Source: Brucella anthropi ATCC 49188
GTDB lineage: Bacteria; Pseudomonadota; Alphaproteobacteria; Rhizobiales; Rhizobiaceae
Assembly (NCBI RefSeq): GCF_000017405.1
Contig: NC_009667.1
Location: 744,001-808,000 of the forward strand
Length of the DNA: 64,000 nt
Reading direction: 5' to 3'
Positions 18,345 to 28,188 of this stretch are shown one piece after another. The stretch's first letter is position 1. The number at the start of each line of letters is the position of its first letter. Made by a program: the position numbers and the translations under genes. Under the pieces are notes generated by a model, which was not told the origin of the DNA, made no database searches, and was given only the letters and a program-made list of their open reading frames with translations.

Positions 18345-18781
18345 CTCCACCCCATCGTTGAGCAAAGCCCCGGGAACAGCCCGTATTGTAACCAACTGGC
18401 AGGGCACGCTCCAAGAAATTTCCTGCACATTTCCAGCGGAAAACCGACCCCCACTTTTCCCGAAAATGCGTTAACCGAAGCTTCATGTTGAGACCTCCTT
18501 AACCAAGGCGGTGCAATATGGGATATTGCTTCGGCTGAACATCTCTATCAAGGCGAAGCGGCAAAGACAAAGAAAAACCGGAAACTTCAGGTGTCTCTTG
18601 GAAAGTCCACATCGATTTTCTGAAAAGATACATTTAAAATCAAACAATTAGATTGCTTTCGATCTGTTCCACACAGACAGATGTGCGATCTGAAAACAGG
18701 ACGGCAACGTCGCCTCGCAGCCCCCGTAAACTGCTGAAGCTACTACCGTTCTGTCGTGACAGGACGGCGAGAGGTCGCAGT
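18345..18781. other. 437-base gene-free region between the dehydrogenase and the SH3 protein
   Basis: Divergent intergenic region. It holds a diverged palindromic repeat at 18425-18470 (GCGGAAAACCGACCCCCAC followed by TTTTCCC, outer arms GCACATTT and AATGCG) and an AT-rich stretch around 18620-18660 that is probably promoter sequence. No open frame in it has convincing coding character. Confidence 0.5.
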
Positions 18782-19354
18782 TTGTACAGAGTACTTTCGC
18801 AACGCTTTTGGATAGCCACGCTAGGCTTTCTGGCATTTTTTTTCATACTGGCGCCGCTTGGCGCTTCACACAGGCATGCCGCACGGGCCGCAGAGCCCGC
18901 GGGCACAACTGTCGGCGCAAGCGGACTTCCCGTGCCACGTTTCGTCAGCCTTAAACCCGCACGCGTCAATCTGCGCATCGGACCGGGGCGCGACTATGCG
19001 GTTTCATGGCTTTTCATGAAGGCGGGACTGCCGGTCGAGATCATCCAGGAATATGACAACTGGCGCCGTATCCGCGATGCGGACGGCACGGAAGGCTGGG
19101 TCTACCAGTCGCTGCTTTCCGGAAAGCGAACTGCCATCACAGCTCCCTGGCTCAAGAATAATCAGGGTTCGATGATCAATATGCGCCGCGATGCCGCCGA
19201 CACATCGGGACTTGCTGCCGAAATCGAACCGGGTGTAGTCGGCACCGTACGCGAATGCACTGGTCAATGGTGTCGGGTGGACATGGGCGGCGTACGCGGC
19301 TGGATCAAGCAATCGGACCTGTGGGGTGTTTATCCGGGCGAAGTCTTCGACTGA
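18782..19354 (+). CDS. Exported SH3-domain protein
   Basis: Protein of 190 residues from a TTG start at 18782, which has GAGAGG seven bases upstream; the frame stays open to 18653 but no better start is seen. An N-terminal hydrophobic helix (about residues 8-26) is followed by two bacterial SH3 segments: VNLRIGPGRDYAVSWLF with WRRIRDADGTEGWVYQSLL, and INMRRDAADTSGLAAEI with GQWCRVDMGGVRGWIKQSDLWG. SH3b pairs of this kind bind cell-wall or peptide ligands. No catalytic domain, so it is probably an envelope-binding protein. Confidence 0.8.
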   Translation: MYRVLSQRFWIATLGFLAFFFILAPLGASHRHAARAAEPAGTTVGASGLPVPRFVSLKPARVNLRIGPGRDYAVSWLFMKAGLPVEIIQEYDNWRRIRDADGTEGWVYQSLLSGKRTAITAPWLKNNQGSMINMRRDAADTSGLAAEIEPGVVGTVRECTGQWCRVDMGGVRGWIKQSDLWGVYPGEVFD

Positions 19355-19425
19355 CTTCGCTCTCACGGAGTGGGATAAGAGAACCGGGCAAGCTTGACTT
19401 CGCCAGACACGAACCGATATTGCGA

Positions 19426-19468
19426 TCAGAGCGTCGATCTCATTCAATCAGATCGAAGTGCGCTCTGA
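19426..19468. repeat. Hairpin repeat of the AGAGCG / CGCTCT family
   Basis: TCAGAGCG pairs with CGCTCTGA and the inner TCGATCT pairs with AGATCGA around a 9-base loop, with a small bulge on the right arm. This is the first half of the composite element seen upstream of the palindromic cores at 28048 and 61152. Confidence 0.7.
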
Positions 19469-19578
19469 ATTGAGTTTCAAAGGAGTTTTATGCGCAGACG
19501 TTCATCGCGACCGTTTTAACGGATTTGAACCCGCCCGTAAGGCGGAACTCTTGTGCATATTCAAAACTCTGGAAGACC

Positions 19579-20028
19579 ATGAAAAATCATGATGTGATAA
19601 TCCGCGCCTATCAGGCGTCGGACAAGCCATCCCTGTCGTCCATCTGGTATCGCGCCTCCTTGGAGGCCCATTCCTTTCTCGGAGGAGATCGGCTTCAAGA
19701 CCAGCGCAAACTCATCGAAGATGTCTATCTCGAGAAGGCAGAAACATGGGTTGCCACGATCAATGACAGGCCGATTGGCTTTATCGGCTTGCTGGATAGC
19801 TTTATCGGCGGGCTGTTTGTCGATCCTGACGTGCAAGGCTGCGGAACAGGGCGAATTCTGATCCGCCATGCATTGGCATTGAAAGGCGAGTTATCGCTTG
19901 AAGTTTATGTCGACAATGAGCGGGCATGTCGTTTCTACAGCCGTCTCGGCTTCAAGATAACCAGTCAGCGATCGGAAGACGATGAAGGCCTTCCCTTTCG
20001 CAACATCCGGATGGAACTGAAGGGCTGA
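19579..20028 (+). CDS. GNAT family N-acetyltransferase
   Basis: Acetyl-CoA-dependent acetyltransferase of 149 residues. The acetyl-CoA-binding segment VDPDVQGCGTGRILIRHAL matches the R/Q-x-x-G-x-G/A pattern, and LEVYVDNERACRFYSRLGFK is the usual motif B. The ATG at 19579 is preferred to an in-frame one at 19525 because the family begins with IIRAYQASD close to the start. Monocistronic; convergent with the MetQ-like gene. Substrate unknown. Confidence 0.88.
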   Translation: MKNHDVIIRAYQASDKPSLSSIWYRASLEAHSFLGGDRLQDQRKLIEDVYLEKAETWVATINDRPIGFIGLLDSFIGGLFVDPDVQGCGTGRILIRHALALKGELSLEVYVDNERACRFYSRLGFKITSQRSEDDEGLPFRNIRMELKG

Positions 20029-20035
20029 TAAGCGA

Positions 20036-20057
20036 GCGGGGCGAAAAATCGCCCCGC
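20036..20057. terminator. Hairpin between convergent genes
   Basis: GCGGGGCGA and TCGCCCCGC form a perfect 9-bp stem with an AAAA loop between the GNAT gene and the convergent metQ-like gene. The T tract is weak on both strands, so termination strength is uncertain. Confidence 0.6.
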
Positions 20058-20072
20058 CTCCACCTCGGAATA

Positions 20073-20852
20073 TCACCAGGCAGGCGCCACCGATCCCTTG
20101 AACGTCGTGGCGATGAATTCCTTCACTTCATCGCTGTGGTAGGATGAGATCAGGGTTTTCACCCAGTCGGCATCCTTATCGGCGGTGCGAACGACGAGAA
20201 TATTGATGTAAGGCGCTTTCTCGCCTTCCCGCACCAGCGGATCGGTTGCCGGGTTCAAGCCAGCTTCCATGGCATAGTTGGTGTTGATGACGGCCGCATC
20301 GACGTCTTCCATCGAACGCGGAAGCTGTGCCGCATCGAGTTCAACGAATTTGAGGTTCTTCGGGTTTTCAACGATATCGAGGGCACTGACCTTCAGCCCC
20401 TTGGCCGGGTCGATTTTTATGATGCCGTTTTCAGCAAGAACCAGCAAAGCGCGACCACCATTGGTCGGATCATTGGGGATCGCAATTGTCGCGCCGTCGG
20501 CCAACTCCGAAATATTCTTCAGCTTCTTTGAATACAGCCCCATCGGAAAGTTGACCGTCTCGGCAACGCTCACAATGTCGAAGCCACGATCGGCAACCTG
20601 ATTATCGAGATAGGGCTTATGCTGGAAGGAGTTGGCTTCCAGTGCGCCATCCGCTAGCGCCATGTTCGGGATGACATAATCCGAGAATTCCTGAATATCG
20701 ATTTCAAGACCGTTCTTCTCGGCGACTTCCTTCACCTTCTCCATGATCTGAGCGTGCGGCCCCGGCGTCACTCCGATCCGGACGGTCTTTGCAAAGGCGC
20801 TGCCAGCGGTGAACACGGCGAGAATGGTCGCGGCGACAAGTAGCTTACGCAT
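20073..20852 (-). CDS. MetQ/NlpA-family substrate-binding protein
   Basis: Periplasmic binding protein of a methionine-type ABC importer, 259 residues. The family pattern is clear: KTVRIGVTPGPHAQIMEKV, DYVIPNMALADGALEANSFQH, MGLYSKKLK and AIPNDPTNGGRALLVL. Unlike most MetQ proteins it has no lipobox: the signal ends SAFA-KT, a signal peptidase I site, so it should be soluble in the periplasm. No metN or metI lies beside it, so it either uses a distant transporter or has another ligand. It faces the GNAT gene across a 9-bp stem hairpin. Confidence 0.87.
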   Translation of the reverse strand: MRKLLVAATILAVFTAGSAFAKTVRIGVTPGPHAQIMEKVKEVAEKNGLEIDIQEFSDYVIPNMALADGALEANSFQHKPYLDNQVADRGFDIVSVAETVNFPMGLYSKKLKNISELADGATIAIPNDPTNGGRALLVLAENGIIKIDPAKGLKVSALDIVENPKNLKFVELDAAQLPRSMEDVDAAVINTNYAMEAGLNPATDPLVREGEKAPYINILVVRTADKDADWVKTLISSYHSDEVKEFIATTFKGSVAPAW

Positions 20853-20955
20853 GATATCTCCTTGGAATGTGTACGGCTGAAGCTTGGGAGGCGATTCAGC
20901 CGGGGGTGCAGAACTTTATCCCTTTTCAGCCCCATACGGTCCAATAGGCAACAAA

Positions 20956-20975
20956 AAAGCGGCCATGGCCGCTTT
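20956..20975 (-). terminator. Terminator of irr
   Basis: Perfect 20-base palindrome AAAGCGGCCATGGCCGCTTT lying 30 bases after the irr stop. On the minus strand it is followed by an unbroken run of T, as expected of an intrinsic terminator. Confidence 0.8.
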
Positions 20976-21005
20976 CTTTTCATGTCCAACTAAAAGGAGC
21001 ACTCG

Positions 21006-21443
21006 TTACTGGCTCTTGCGGCGCAGGCGAACGATAATATCCACGTTCACGATTTCCATGCCATGCGGCGCATCCGGCATGTTGGCAACCGTAGGCTGAC
21101 CTCTTTCGCCGTGTGGAATATCGAACACGACATTTTCGCCTTCGAGGAAGAAATGCTGGTGATCCGAGATATTCGTATCGAAATAAGTCTTCGAGCCCTC
21201 AACCGCGATGATACGCAGCATACCGGCTTCCGTGAACTGGTGCAGCGTGTTGTAAACCGTCGCCAGAGACACCGGCACGTCGGCCATCACGGCCTCTTCG
21301 TGCAGGTCTTCTGCAGACAGATGGCGATCGCCCTGGGCGAAGATCAGGCTCGCAAGCGCAACGCGCTGCCGCGTCGGACGCAGGCCCGCGCGGCGGAGCT
21401 GCTCTTCCATCGAGACCGTCGAGTGGGTATGTGAAGACTGCAT
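21006..21443 (-). CDS. irr: Iron response regulator Irr (Fur family)
   Basis: Fur-superfamily regulator of 145 residues that in Rhizobiales controls heme synthesis and iron genes and is itself destabilised by heme. HTH region: LRRAGLRPTRQRVALASLIF and VSLATVYNTLHQFTEAGMLR. The metal/heme-binding segment SDHQHFFLEGEN has the HxH pattern, and the CxxC zinc site of Fur is absent, both typical of Irr. A GTG at 21464 would add seven residues. The gene is divergent from fabA, an arrangement known in Brucella and relatives. Confidence 0.9.
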   Translation of the reverse strand: MQSSHTHSTVSMEEQLRRAGLRPTRQRVALASLIFAQGDRHLSAEDLHEEAVMADVPVSLATVYNTLHQFTEAGMLRIIAVEGSKTYFDTNISDHQHFFLEGENVVFDIPHGERGQPTVANMPDAPHGMEIVNVDIIVRLRRKSQ

Positions 21444-21707
21444 ATTCACCGTTGGTTCCGTCACAAGCTTGTTGCAAAATCATCAATCGTCAAACGGGCT
21501 GTTGCCCATTGCATACTGACATTGATATATGCCGTTGCGAAATAAGTATCAATAGGCTTGGGAATTGGCCGGTTTTTCGGATAAACCCCCAAATAACTCA
21601 ATGCATGATTTTACTGCCGGAAACAGTCTGTGGTAGGGATGTTCCGGTGAAACCTACAACCGGGCCGGATTGCCGGTCGATACAGAATGAACCTCAAGGG
21701 AGGCGTA

Positions 21708-22226
21708 ATGGCAGAACAGAAATCAAGCTATGGGTATGAAGAACTCCTGGCCTGCGCACGCGGCGAGATGTTCGGCCCCGGCAATGCTCAGCTTCCCCTG
21801 CCTCCGATGCTGATGGTCCATCGCATCACCGATATTTCCGAAACCGGTGGTGAGTTCGACAAGGGCTATATCCGCGCCGAGTATGATGTGCGCCCCGATG
21901 ACTGGTATTTCCCGTGTCATTTCATGGGCAATCCGATCATGCCGGGCTGCCTCGGTCTTGATGGCATGTGGCAGCTGACCGGTTTCTTCCTCGGCTGGCT
22001 CGGCGAGCCGGGTCGCGGTATGGCTCTCTCCACCGGTGAAGTGAAGTTCAAGGGCATGGTGCGTCCGCATACCAAGCTTCTCGAATATGGCATCGATTTC
22101 AAGCGCGTCATGCGTGGCCGCCTCGTGCTCGGCACGGCTGACGGCTGGCTGAAAGCCGATGGCGAAACCATCTACCGGGCGTCTGACCTGCGCGTCGGCC
22201 TGTCGAAGGACAGCGAGGGCCAGTAA
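21708..22226 (+). CDS. fabA: 3-hydroxydecanoyl-ACP dehydratase/isomerase FabA
   Basis: Makes the cis double bond at the C10 stage for unsaturated fatty acid synthesis. It has 172 residues with catalytic His71 in FPCHFMGNP and Asp85 in GLDGMWQL. The ATG at 21708 follows GGGAGGCG; the in-frame start at 21687 lacks such a site. First gene of fabA-fabB-fabI, all on the plus strand with gaps of 162 and 14 bases. Confidence 0.97.
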   Translation: MAEQKSSYGYEELLACARGEMFGPGNAQLPLPPMLMVHRITDISETGGEFDKGYIRAEYDVRPDDWYFPCHFMGNPIMPGCLGLDGMWQLTGFFLGWLGEPGRGMALSTGEVKFKGMVRPHTKLLEYGIDFKRVMRGRLVLGTADGWLKADGETIYRASDLRVGLSKDSEGQ

Positions 22227-22388
22227 GGCGCCTCAATCACCATCATCCACGAGCGCGACTGCAAAAAGTGAACAGTTTTCATGCGGCCGCGCTCAAAACA
22301 TGCGAAGATCGCACCTATGTAACCGCGAACAGGCGGCAGTCCGCATGATGGACACGTCGCTCACGGATCAGGTGTAAAGGAGAACGCG

Positions 22389-23612
22389 ATGCGGCGTGTG
22401 GTCGTAACGGGTATGGGGATCGTATCCTCGATTGGTAACAACACCGAAGAGGTCACGGCTTCGCTGCGTGAAGCAAAGTCCGGCATCTCCCGCGCTGAGG
22501 AATATGCCGAGCTCGGCTTCCGTTGTCAGGTGCACGGCGCTCCGAATATCGACGTCGAAGCACTGGTCGATCGTCGCGCGATGCGCTTCCATGGCCGTGG
22601 CACGGCCTGGAACCATATTGCGATGGATCAGGCCATTGCGGATGCGGGGCTTTCCGAAGAGGAAGTCTCCAACGACCGCACCGGCATCATCATGGGTTCC
22701 GGCGGTCCTTCGACCCGCACCATTGTCGATTCTGCCGACATCACCCGCGAAAAAGGCCCAAAGCGCGTCGGCCCGTTTGCCGTGCCAAAAGCCATGAGCT
22801 CGACGGCTTCCGCGACGCTTGCGACCTTCTTCAAGATCAAGGGCATCAACTATTCGATTTCTTCGGCCTGCGCGACTTCCAACCATTGCATCGGCAATGC
22901 GTTCGAAATGATCCAGTATGGCAAGCAGGACCGCATGTTCGCAGGCGGCTGCGAAGACCTCGACTGGACGCTTTCGGTCCTGTTCGACGCCATGGGCGCC
23001 ATGTCGAGCAAGTATAACGACACGCCATCCACTGCATCGCGTGCCTATGACAAGAACCGCGACGGCTTCGTCATTGCTGGCGGTGCTGGCGTGCTGGTGC
23101 TGGAAGACCTCGAAACCGCACTGGCCCGCGGCGCCAAGATTTACGGCGAAATCGTCGGCTATGGCGCGACGTCTGACGGTTACGACATGGTCGCCCCATC
23201 CGGCGAAGGCGCAATCCGCTGCATGAAGATGGCCCTTTCGACCGTCAAGGGCAAAATCGACTATATCAATCCACACGCCACCTCGACGCCAGCTGGCGAC
23301 GCCCCGGAAATCGATGCGATCCGTCAGGTCTTCGGCTCAGGCGACGCCTGCCCGCCGATTGCTGCGACCAAGTCGCTGACCGGCCACTCGCTCGGTGCAA
23401 CCGGTGTGCAGGAAGCGATCTACTCGCTTTTGATGATGCACAACAATTTCATTTGCGAAAGCGCACATATCGAAGAACTGGACCCTGCCTTCGCGGACAT
23501 GCCTATCGTTCGCAAGCGCATTGACAACGCTCAGCTCAATACCGTGCTCTCCAACTCCTTCGGATTTGGCGGCACCAATGCGACGCTGGTTTTCCAGCGT
23601 TACCAGGGCTGA
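22389..23612 (+). CDS. fabB: Beta-ketoacyl-ACP synthase I FabB
   Basis: Condensing enzyme that elongates the unsaturated acyl-ACP produced by FabA, 407 residues. Catalytic Cys161 lies in [12 protein letters not shown]; the two histidines are in [12 protein letters not shown] and [11 protein letters not shown]; the C-terminal glycine-rich [10 protein letters not shown] is present. AAAGGAG precedes the ATG. Together with fabA it marks the anaerobic-type unsaturated fatty acid route. Confidence 0.97.
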   Translation: MRRVVVTGMGIVSSIGNNTEEVTASLREAKSGISRAEEYAELGFRCQVHGAPNIDVEALVDRRAMRFHGRGTAWNHIAMDQAIADAGLSEEEVSNDRTGIIMGSGGPSTRTIVDSADITREKGPKRVGPFAVPKAMSSTASATLATFFKIKGINYSISSACATSNHCIGNAFEMIQYGKQDRMFAGGCEDLDWTLSVLFDAMGAMSSKYNDTPSTASRAYDKNRDGFVIAGGAGVLVLEDLETALARGAKIYGEIVGYGATSDGYDMVAPSGEGAIRCMKMALSTVKGKIDYINPHATSTPAGDAPEIDAIRQVFGSGDACPPIAATKSLTGHSLGATGVQEAIYSLLMMHNNFICESAHIEELDPAFADMPIVRKRIDNAQLNTVLSNSFGFGGTNATLVFQRYQG

Positions 23613-23626
23613 GGGAGAGGGAAAAT

Positions 23627-24445
23627 ATGGAAGGTTTGATGAAAGGCAAACGCGGCCTCATCATGGGGGTCGCGAATAATCACTCACTCGCTTGGGGAAT
23701 TTCAAAGCAACTCGCAGCACAGGGCGCTGAACTGGCCTTCACCTATCAAGGTGATGCACTCGGCAAGCGCGTAAAGCCGCTGGCCGAACAGGTCGGCTCT
23801 GATTTCGTACTGCCTTGCGATGTTGAAGATATCGAGTCGGTCGATGCGGTCTTTGCCGAAGTCGAAAAGAAGTGGGGCAAGCTCGATTTCATCGTTCACG
23901 CCATCGGCTTCTCCGACAAGACCGAACTGAAGGGTCGCTACGCAGACGTCACCACGCGCGAAAATTTCAGCCGCACAATGGTGATTTCCGCCTACTCCTT
24001 CACGGAAATGGCACAGCGCGCTGAAAAACTCATGAAGGACGGCGGCTCGATCCTGACGCTGACCTATGGCGGTTCCACGCGCACCATCCCGAACTATAAC
24101 GTCATGGGCGTTGCCAAAGCCGCGCTTGAAGCCATGGTGCGTTATCTTGCTGCCGATTACGGTCCGCAGGGCATCCGCGTCAACGCCATTTCGGCCGGTC
24201 CGGTGCGTACGCTTGCCGGTGCCGGTATTGGCGACGCCCGCGCAATCTTCAGCTATCAGCGCCGTAACTCGCCGCTGCGCCGTACCGTCGACATCGATGA
24301 TGTCGGCAAATCGGCAGTTTATCTTCTGTCTGATCTCTCGAGCGGTGTCACCGGTGAAGTCCATTATGTGGATTCCGGCTACAACATCGTCTCCATGCCG
24401 ACGCTTGAAGAGCTGAAAAGCTCTGACGCGGAGCGCGGTGAATAA
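23627..24445 (+). CDS. fabI: Enoyl-ACP reductase FabI
   Basis: NADH-dependent reductase that completes each elongation round, 272 residues. The N-terminal FabI nucleotide site is LIMGVANNHSLAWGIS, and the active-site pattern Y-x6-K is Tyr157 and Lys164 in PNYNVMGVAKAALEAM. GISAGPVRTLA-type segment AISAGPVRTLAGAGI follows. Fourteen bases after fabB. This is the triclosan-target class of reductase; resistance cannot be judged from sequence alone. Confidence 0.97.
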   Translation: MEGLMKGKRGLIMGVANNHSLAWGISKQLAAQGAELAFTYQGDALGKRVKPLAEQVGSDFVLPCDVEDIESVDAVFAEVEKKWGKLDFIVHAIGFSDKTELKGRYADVTTRENFSRTMVISAYSFTEMAQRAEKLMKDGGSILTLTYGGSTRTIPNYNVMGVAKAALEAMVRYLAADYGPQGIRVNAISAGPVRTLAGAGIGDARAIFSYQRRNSPLRRTVDIDDVGKSAVYLLSDLSSGVTGEVHYVDSGYNIVSMPTLEELKSSDAERGE

Positions 24446-24460
24446 GCCAAGCCATCTTGT

Positions 24461-24489
24461 AAAAAGGCCGCCTTCTGGGCGGCCTTTTT
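24461..24489. terminator. Bidirectional terminator between fabI and rsmC-like gene
   Basis: AAAAAGGCCGCC pairs with GGCGGCCTTTTT in a 12-bp stem, with T runs on both strands. It separates convergent fabI and the methyltransferase gene. Confidence 0.92.
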
Positions 24490-24491
24490 AT

Positions 24492-25514
24492 TTATTTCTT
24501 CGCATCGAAGATTTTGAAACCGTTCGCCTCTTCGAGAAGAGTCACATTCTTGAACAGTCCTTTGAGCGTCGTCTCATAAGGCAATTGCCGGTTTGCGACC
24601 ATAAGCAGACGCCCGCCCGGCTTCAGGCGTGACGCGGCAGCGGCAATGAACGCCTGACCAAGCGAAACATCCGTCACCCGCCCCTCATGGAACGGTGGGT
24701 TCATAATCACGGTGTCGTAGATGCCTGCCATCTTTTCACTCGTCACATCGAACCAGTTGAAGCTGATCGGCACTGATGCACCAAGCCGCTCCAGATTGCC
24801 GCGCGCCGCTTCCAGCGCCTCATAATCGGCTTCATAGAGATCGATAGACTTGATGCGATCTGCAAACTTCAAGCATTGCGCCGCAAGATAGCCCCAACCG
24901 GCGCCAAGATCGGCGACGTTACCAAAAAAAATCTTTTCCATATGCGGCACGAGCAGCGCCGAACCCTTATCGATAACACCGTGCGAGAACATGCCGGGTT
25001 CTGTGCGGAACACATCGTCAATATCGGTCGCAAGCGGCTTCAGAGCCGCGATGAATTCATCGGTGAGGTCGACTGGTCGTCTGAGCCAGAACACCACGGC
25101 ATGGTTCTTCGACATGCGGTCGCTGATCTCGGCGATATTGCTGGCCCATTTTCGAAAACTGTCAATGCCGAGCTTCTTGTCGCCTGACACGGCAATCCAT
25201 CCACCCGGCTCAACACGCGCCAGAAGCTCCGCAAACCACGCCTCATTGCGCCCGCGATGTTTTCCGAGCAACAGTAGCCCGCCGGAAAAACGCTTCTCCT
25301 CACCCAATCTGGGAACTGTCTTGAAGCCCTCCTTTTCCAGCACCAGCCAATCGGGGCGCCAGGGCTGCAGGAAGGTCAGCGCCTGTTTCAATTCGTCCTC
25401 AAGACGCCGATCCGCAGAAAGACCACACGCAAGAAAGGATTGCCCCTCTTCGGGCATATCCAGAATGTCCTGATCGAAGGGGAGAAAGAGTGTCTGTTGT
25501 GCCGGTGTAATCAT
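24492..25514 (-). CDS. RsmC-type rRNA (guanine-N2) methyltransferase
   Basis: Class I SAM-dependent methyltransferase of 340 residues with an RsmC/RlmG layout: a degenerate N-terminal methyltransferase-like domain and a catalytic C-terminal domain with VADLGAGWGYLAAQCL (SAM site) and the NPPFHEG motif that marks base N2 methylation. RsmC modifies G1207 of 16S rRNA; exact target is inferred from family. It is convergent with fabI. Confidence 0.87.
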   Translation of the reverse strand: MITPAQQTLFLPFDQDILDMPEEGQSFLACGLSADRRLEDELKQALTFLQPWRPDWLVLEKEGFKTVPRLGEEKRFSGGLLLLGKHRGRNEAWFAELLARVEPGGWIAVSGDKKLGIDSFRKWASNIAEISDRMSKNHAVVFWLRRPVDLTDEFIAALKPLATDIDDVFRTEPGMFSHGVIDKGSALLVPHMEKIFFGNVADLGAGWGYLAAQCLKFADRIKSIDLYEADYEALEAARGNLERLGASVPISFNWFDVTSEKMAGIYDTVIMNPPFHEGRVTDVSLGQAFIAAAASRLKPGGRLLMVANRQLPYETTLKGLFKNVTLLEEANGFKIFDAKK

Positions 25515-25553
25515 GACTCATCCATGGTCTTGAATTGATTCCCATGCAACAAA

Positions 25554-25578
25554 AAAGCGCGCCACAAGAGCGCGCTTT
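25554..25578 (-). terminator. Terminator of pnp
   Basis: AAAGCGCGC and GCGCGCTTT form a 9-bp stem 26 bases after the pnp stop; the minus strand continues with six T. Confidence 0.88.
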
Positions 25579-25604
25579 CGATTGATTTACAGTAGCAGAA
25601 ACGC

Positions 25605-27746
25605 TTATTCAGCGTCGGCTTCTGCCTTCTTTTCAGCAACAACTTCCTTGCCGGTTTCCTGATCGACAACCTTCATCGACAGGCGAACCTTGCCACGTTC
25701 GTCAAAGCCCATGAGCTTGACCCAGACCTTCTGGCCTTCCTTGACCACGTCAGTGGTCTTGGCAACGCGGTCGGAAGCGAGCTGCGAAATGTGAACCAGA
25801 CCGTCTCGTGGACCAAAGAAGTTTACGAAAGCGCCGAAGTCAGCAGTCTTCACGACCGTACCTTCGTAGATTTCGCCAACTTCCGGTTCGGCAACAATCG
25901 AGTGAATCCACTTCTTGGCGGCTTCGATTTCCTTACCGTTCGACGAAGCGATCTTGACCGTACCGTCGTCTTCGATGTTGATCTTGGCGCCTGTCTTTTC
26001 CACGATTTCGCGGATAACCTTGCCGCCAGAACCGATAACATCACGGATCTTGTCGGTCGGGATGTTCATCACTTCGATGCGCGGAGCGAATTCGCCGAGT
26101 TCTTCACGCGACGTGGACAGAGCCTTCGCCATTTCGCCGAGGATGTGAACGCGACCGCCCTTGGCCTGCTCCAGAGCGACCTTCATGATCTCTTCGGTGA
26201 TACCGTCGATCTTGATGTCCATCTGAAGTGCGGTGATGCCGTTGTCAGTACCGGCAACCTTGAAGTCCATGTCGCCGAGGTGATCTTCATCGCCAAGGAT
26301 GTCGGAGAGAACGGCGAAGCGTTCGCCTTCCTTGATCAGGCCCATGGCGATACCGGCAACCGGACGTGCAAGCGGAACGCCTGCGTCCATCAGAGCAAGC
26401 GAGGTGCCGCAAACGGTCGCCATCGAGGAAGAACCGTTGGATTCGGTGATCTCGGAAACCGAACGGATCGTGTACGGGAACTGGTCGGCAGCAGGCAACA
26501 TCGGATGGATAGCGCGCCATGCGAGCTTGCCATGACCAACTTCACGACGGCCCGGCGAACCCATACGACCGGTTTCACCGACCGAATATGGCGGGAAGTT
26601 GTAATGCAGCATGAAGGATTCTTTGTACGTGCCGGTCAGGGCATCGATCATCTGCTCGTCTTCGCCGGTGCCCAGCGTGGCAACAACGATCGCCTGTGTT
26701 TCGCCGCGGGTGAACAGCGCCGAACCGTGGGTGCGCGGCAGAAGGCCAACTTCCGAAACGATTGCACGAACGGTCTTCAGATCACGGCCATCAATGCGGC
26801 TGCCGGTGTCGAGAATGTTCCAGCGAACGATCTTGGCCTGCAGATGCTTGAAGACGGTCGCAAATTTTTCAGCCGAGAATTCCGGCTCTTCCACGCCTTC
26901 CGGGAAGAAGTGAGCCTTCGCCTTGGCCTTTGCAGCGTCGACAGCAACGTAACGAGCCTGCTTTTCGGTGATCTTGTATGCATCGCGCAGGTCGTTTTCG
27001 ACAACGGCCAGCATCTTGGCTTCGAGGTCCGAAAGATCTTCCGGCTGGAAGTCGCGCGGTTCCTTGGCAGCAACTTCAGCAAGCTTGATGATCGCGTCGA
27101 TGACCGGCTGGAAGCCCTTCTGGCCGAAAACAACGGCACCCAGCATGACTTCTTCAGAAAGCTCCTGCGCTTCCGATTCAACCATCAGCACAGCATCGGC
27201 GGTACCGGCAACAACCAGATCGAGCTTCGATTCCGGCATTTCGTCGATATTCGGGTTCAGGACGTATTCGCCGTTGATATAACCAACGCGCGCACCACCG
27301 ATCGGCCCCATGAAAGGAACGCCGGAAATGGTCAGCGCTGCGGAAGCTGCAACCATCGACAGAACGTCGGGGTTGTTTTCGAGGTCGTGCTGAACAACAG
27401 TCAGGACAACCTGCGTGTCGTTCTTGTAACCTTCAACGAAGAGCGGGCGGATCGGACGGTCGATCAGGCGCGAGACGAGCGTTTCGTTTTCGCTCGGACG
27501 ACCTTCACGCTTGAAGTAGCCGCCAGGGATCTTGCCAGCGGCATAGGTCTTTTCCTGATAGTTGACGGTGAGCGGGAAGAAATCCTGGCCCGGCTTCGGC
27601 TCCTTGGCAGAAACGACAGTCGCCAAAACAACGGTTTCGCCATAGGTTGCGAGAACTGCACCGTCAGCCTGACGTGCGATCTTGCCGGTTTCGAGCGTAA
27701 GCGGACGACCGCCCCATTCGATTTCTACTTTATGGGTATTGAACAT
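25605..27746 (-). CDS. pnp: Polyribonucleotide nucleotidyltransferase (PNPase)
   Basis: 3'-to-5' phosphorolytic exoribonuclease and degradosome component, 713 residues. Two RNase PH-like domains (first begins [21 protein letters not shown] split around the start; second contains [20 protein letters not shown] in two parts), then a KH domain ([20 protein letters not shown]) and an S1 domain ([20 protein letters not shown]). All domains are present and the length is normal. It follows rpsO, as in most bacteria, after a 442-base gap. Confidence 0.98.
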   Translation of the reverse strand: MFNTHKVEIEWGGRPLTLETGKIARQADGAVLATYGETVVLATVVSAKEPKPGQDFFPLTVNYQEKTYAAGKIPGGYFKREGRPSENETLVSRLIDRPIRPLFVEGYKNDTQVVLTVVQHDLENNPDVLSMVAASAALTISGVPFMGPIGGARVGYINGEYVLNPNIDEMPESKLDLVVAGTADAVLMVESEAQELSEEVMLGAVVFGQKGFQPVIDAIIKLAEVAAKEPRDFQPEDLSDLEAKMLAVVENDLRDAYKITEKQARYVAVDAAKAKAKAHFFPEGVEEPEFSAEKFATVFKHLQAKIVRWNILDTGSRIDGRDLKTVRAIVSEVGLLPRTHGSALFTRGETQAIVVATLGTGEDEQMIDALTGTYKESFMLHYNFPPYSVGETGRMGSPGRREVGHGKLAWRAIHPMLPAADQFPYTIRSVSEITESNGSSSMATVCGTSLALMDAGVPLARPVAGIAMGLIKEGERFAVLSDILGDEDHLGDMDFKVAGTDNGITALQMDIKIDGITEEIMKVALEQAKGGRVHILGEMAKALSTSREELGEFAPRIEVMNIPTDKIRDVIGSGGKVIREIVEKTGAKINIEDDGTVKIASSNGKEIEAAKKWIHSIVAEPEVGEIYEGTVVKTADFGAFVNFFGPRDGLVHISQLASDRVAKTTDVVKEGQKVWVKLMGFDERGKVRLSMKVVDQETGKEVVAEKKAEADAE

Positions 27747-27990
27747 ATCTTGTCCTCATGTGGTGATGCCGCGCAAAAGCGCCTGAAGGCATCGCCTCGG
27801 TTGGCGGACGGGCCACGGGCAAGACAACGGGAAGTTCGTTATGTGTCAGAACATTCGCTCCCGAATATCCTCTGACACGAACTGCCTGCAATCCTGCCCC
27901 ATGACTGGTCCAGGTCATGAGCCTTTTGGCTCTTCATCGGCATGACGGAATGCACCCGGTGCGTCGTTTCATGCCAGCGGGCAATCGCCC

Positions 27991-28092
27991 GATAGAGCGG
28001 ATGCGCTCACATATGTTCGCGCTTCCGCTCTATCTGTTTGGTTTTACGCATGTCTTCGTCCCAAAACCGGTTCCCACTTTTGGGAGACATGC
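27991..28092. repeat. Composite palindromic repeat, complete copy (two hairpins)
   Basis: First hairpin: GATAGAGCGGA at 27991-28001 pairs with TCCGCTCTATC at 28024-28034. A T-rich linker, TGTTTGGTTTTAC, joins it to the second hairpin at 28048-28092, whose outer arms are GCATGTC and GACATGC and inner arms CCCAAAA and TTTTGGG. This is the clearest example in the window of the two-hairpin unit. Confidence 0.8.
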
Positions 28093-28154
28093 TCAAGTGT
28101 CGCATTTTATCTGTAAGCGGCTATCCGCATGACAAAATGCCGAATAAATCAAAT

Positions 28155-28178
28155 GGGCGACGTTTGGATACGTCGCCC
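28155..28178 (-). terminator. Terminator-like hairpin after rpsO
   Basis: GGGCGACGT pairs with ACGTCGCCC (9 bp) ten bases after the rpsO stop; the minus strand then reads CATTTGATTTATT. The tail is an interrupted T tract, so part of the transcript may read through to pnp. Confidence 0.7.
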
Positions 28179-28188
28179 GATTTTACCG

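Larger units (their letters stand above)
27747..28188. other. 442-base gene-free region between rpsO and pnp
   Basis: Contains the pnp leader, a composite palindromic element at 27991-28092 and the rpsO terminator at 28155-28178. PNPase leaders are often processed and autoregulated, but no specific RNase III hairpin was identified near the pnp start. No coding frame in it is convincing. Confidence 0.6.

Noticed and set aside
17376..18491. 371-codon open frame opposite the dehydrogenase
   Set aside because: Antisense of a gene with complete dehydrogenase motifs.
25791..27875. 694-codon open frame opposite pnp
   Set aside because: Antisense shadow of PNPase with no recognisable motif.
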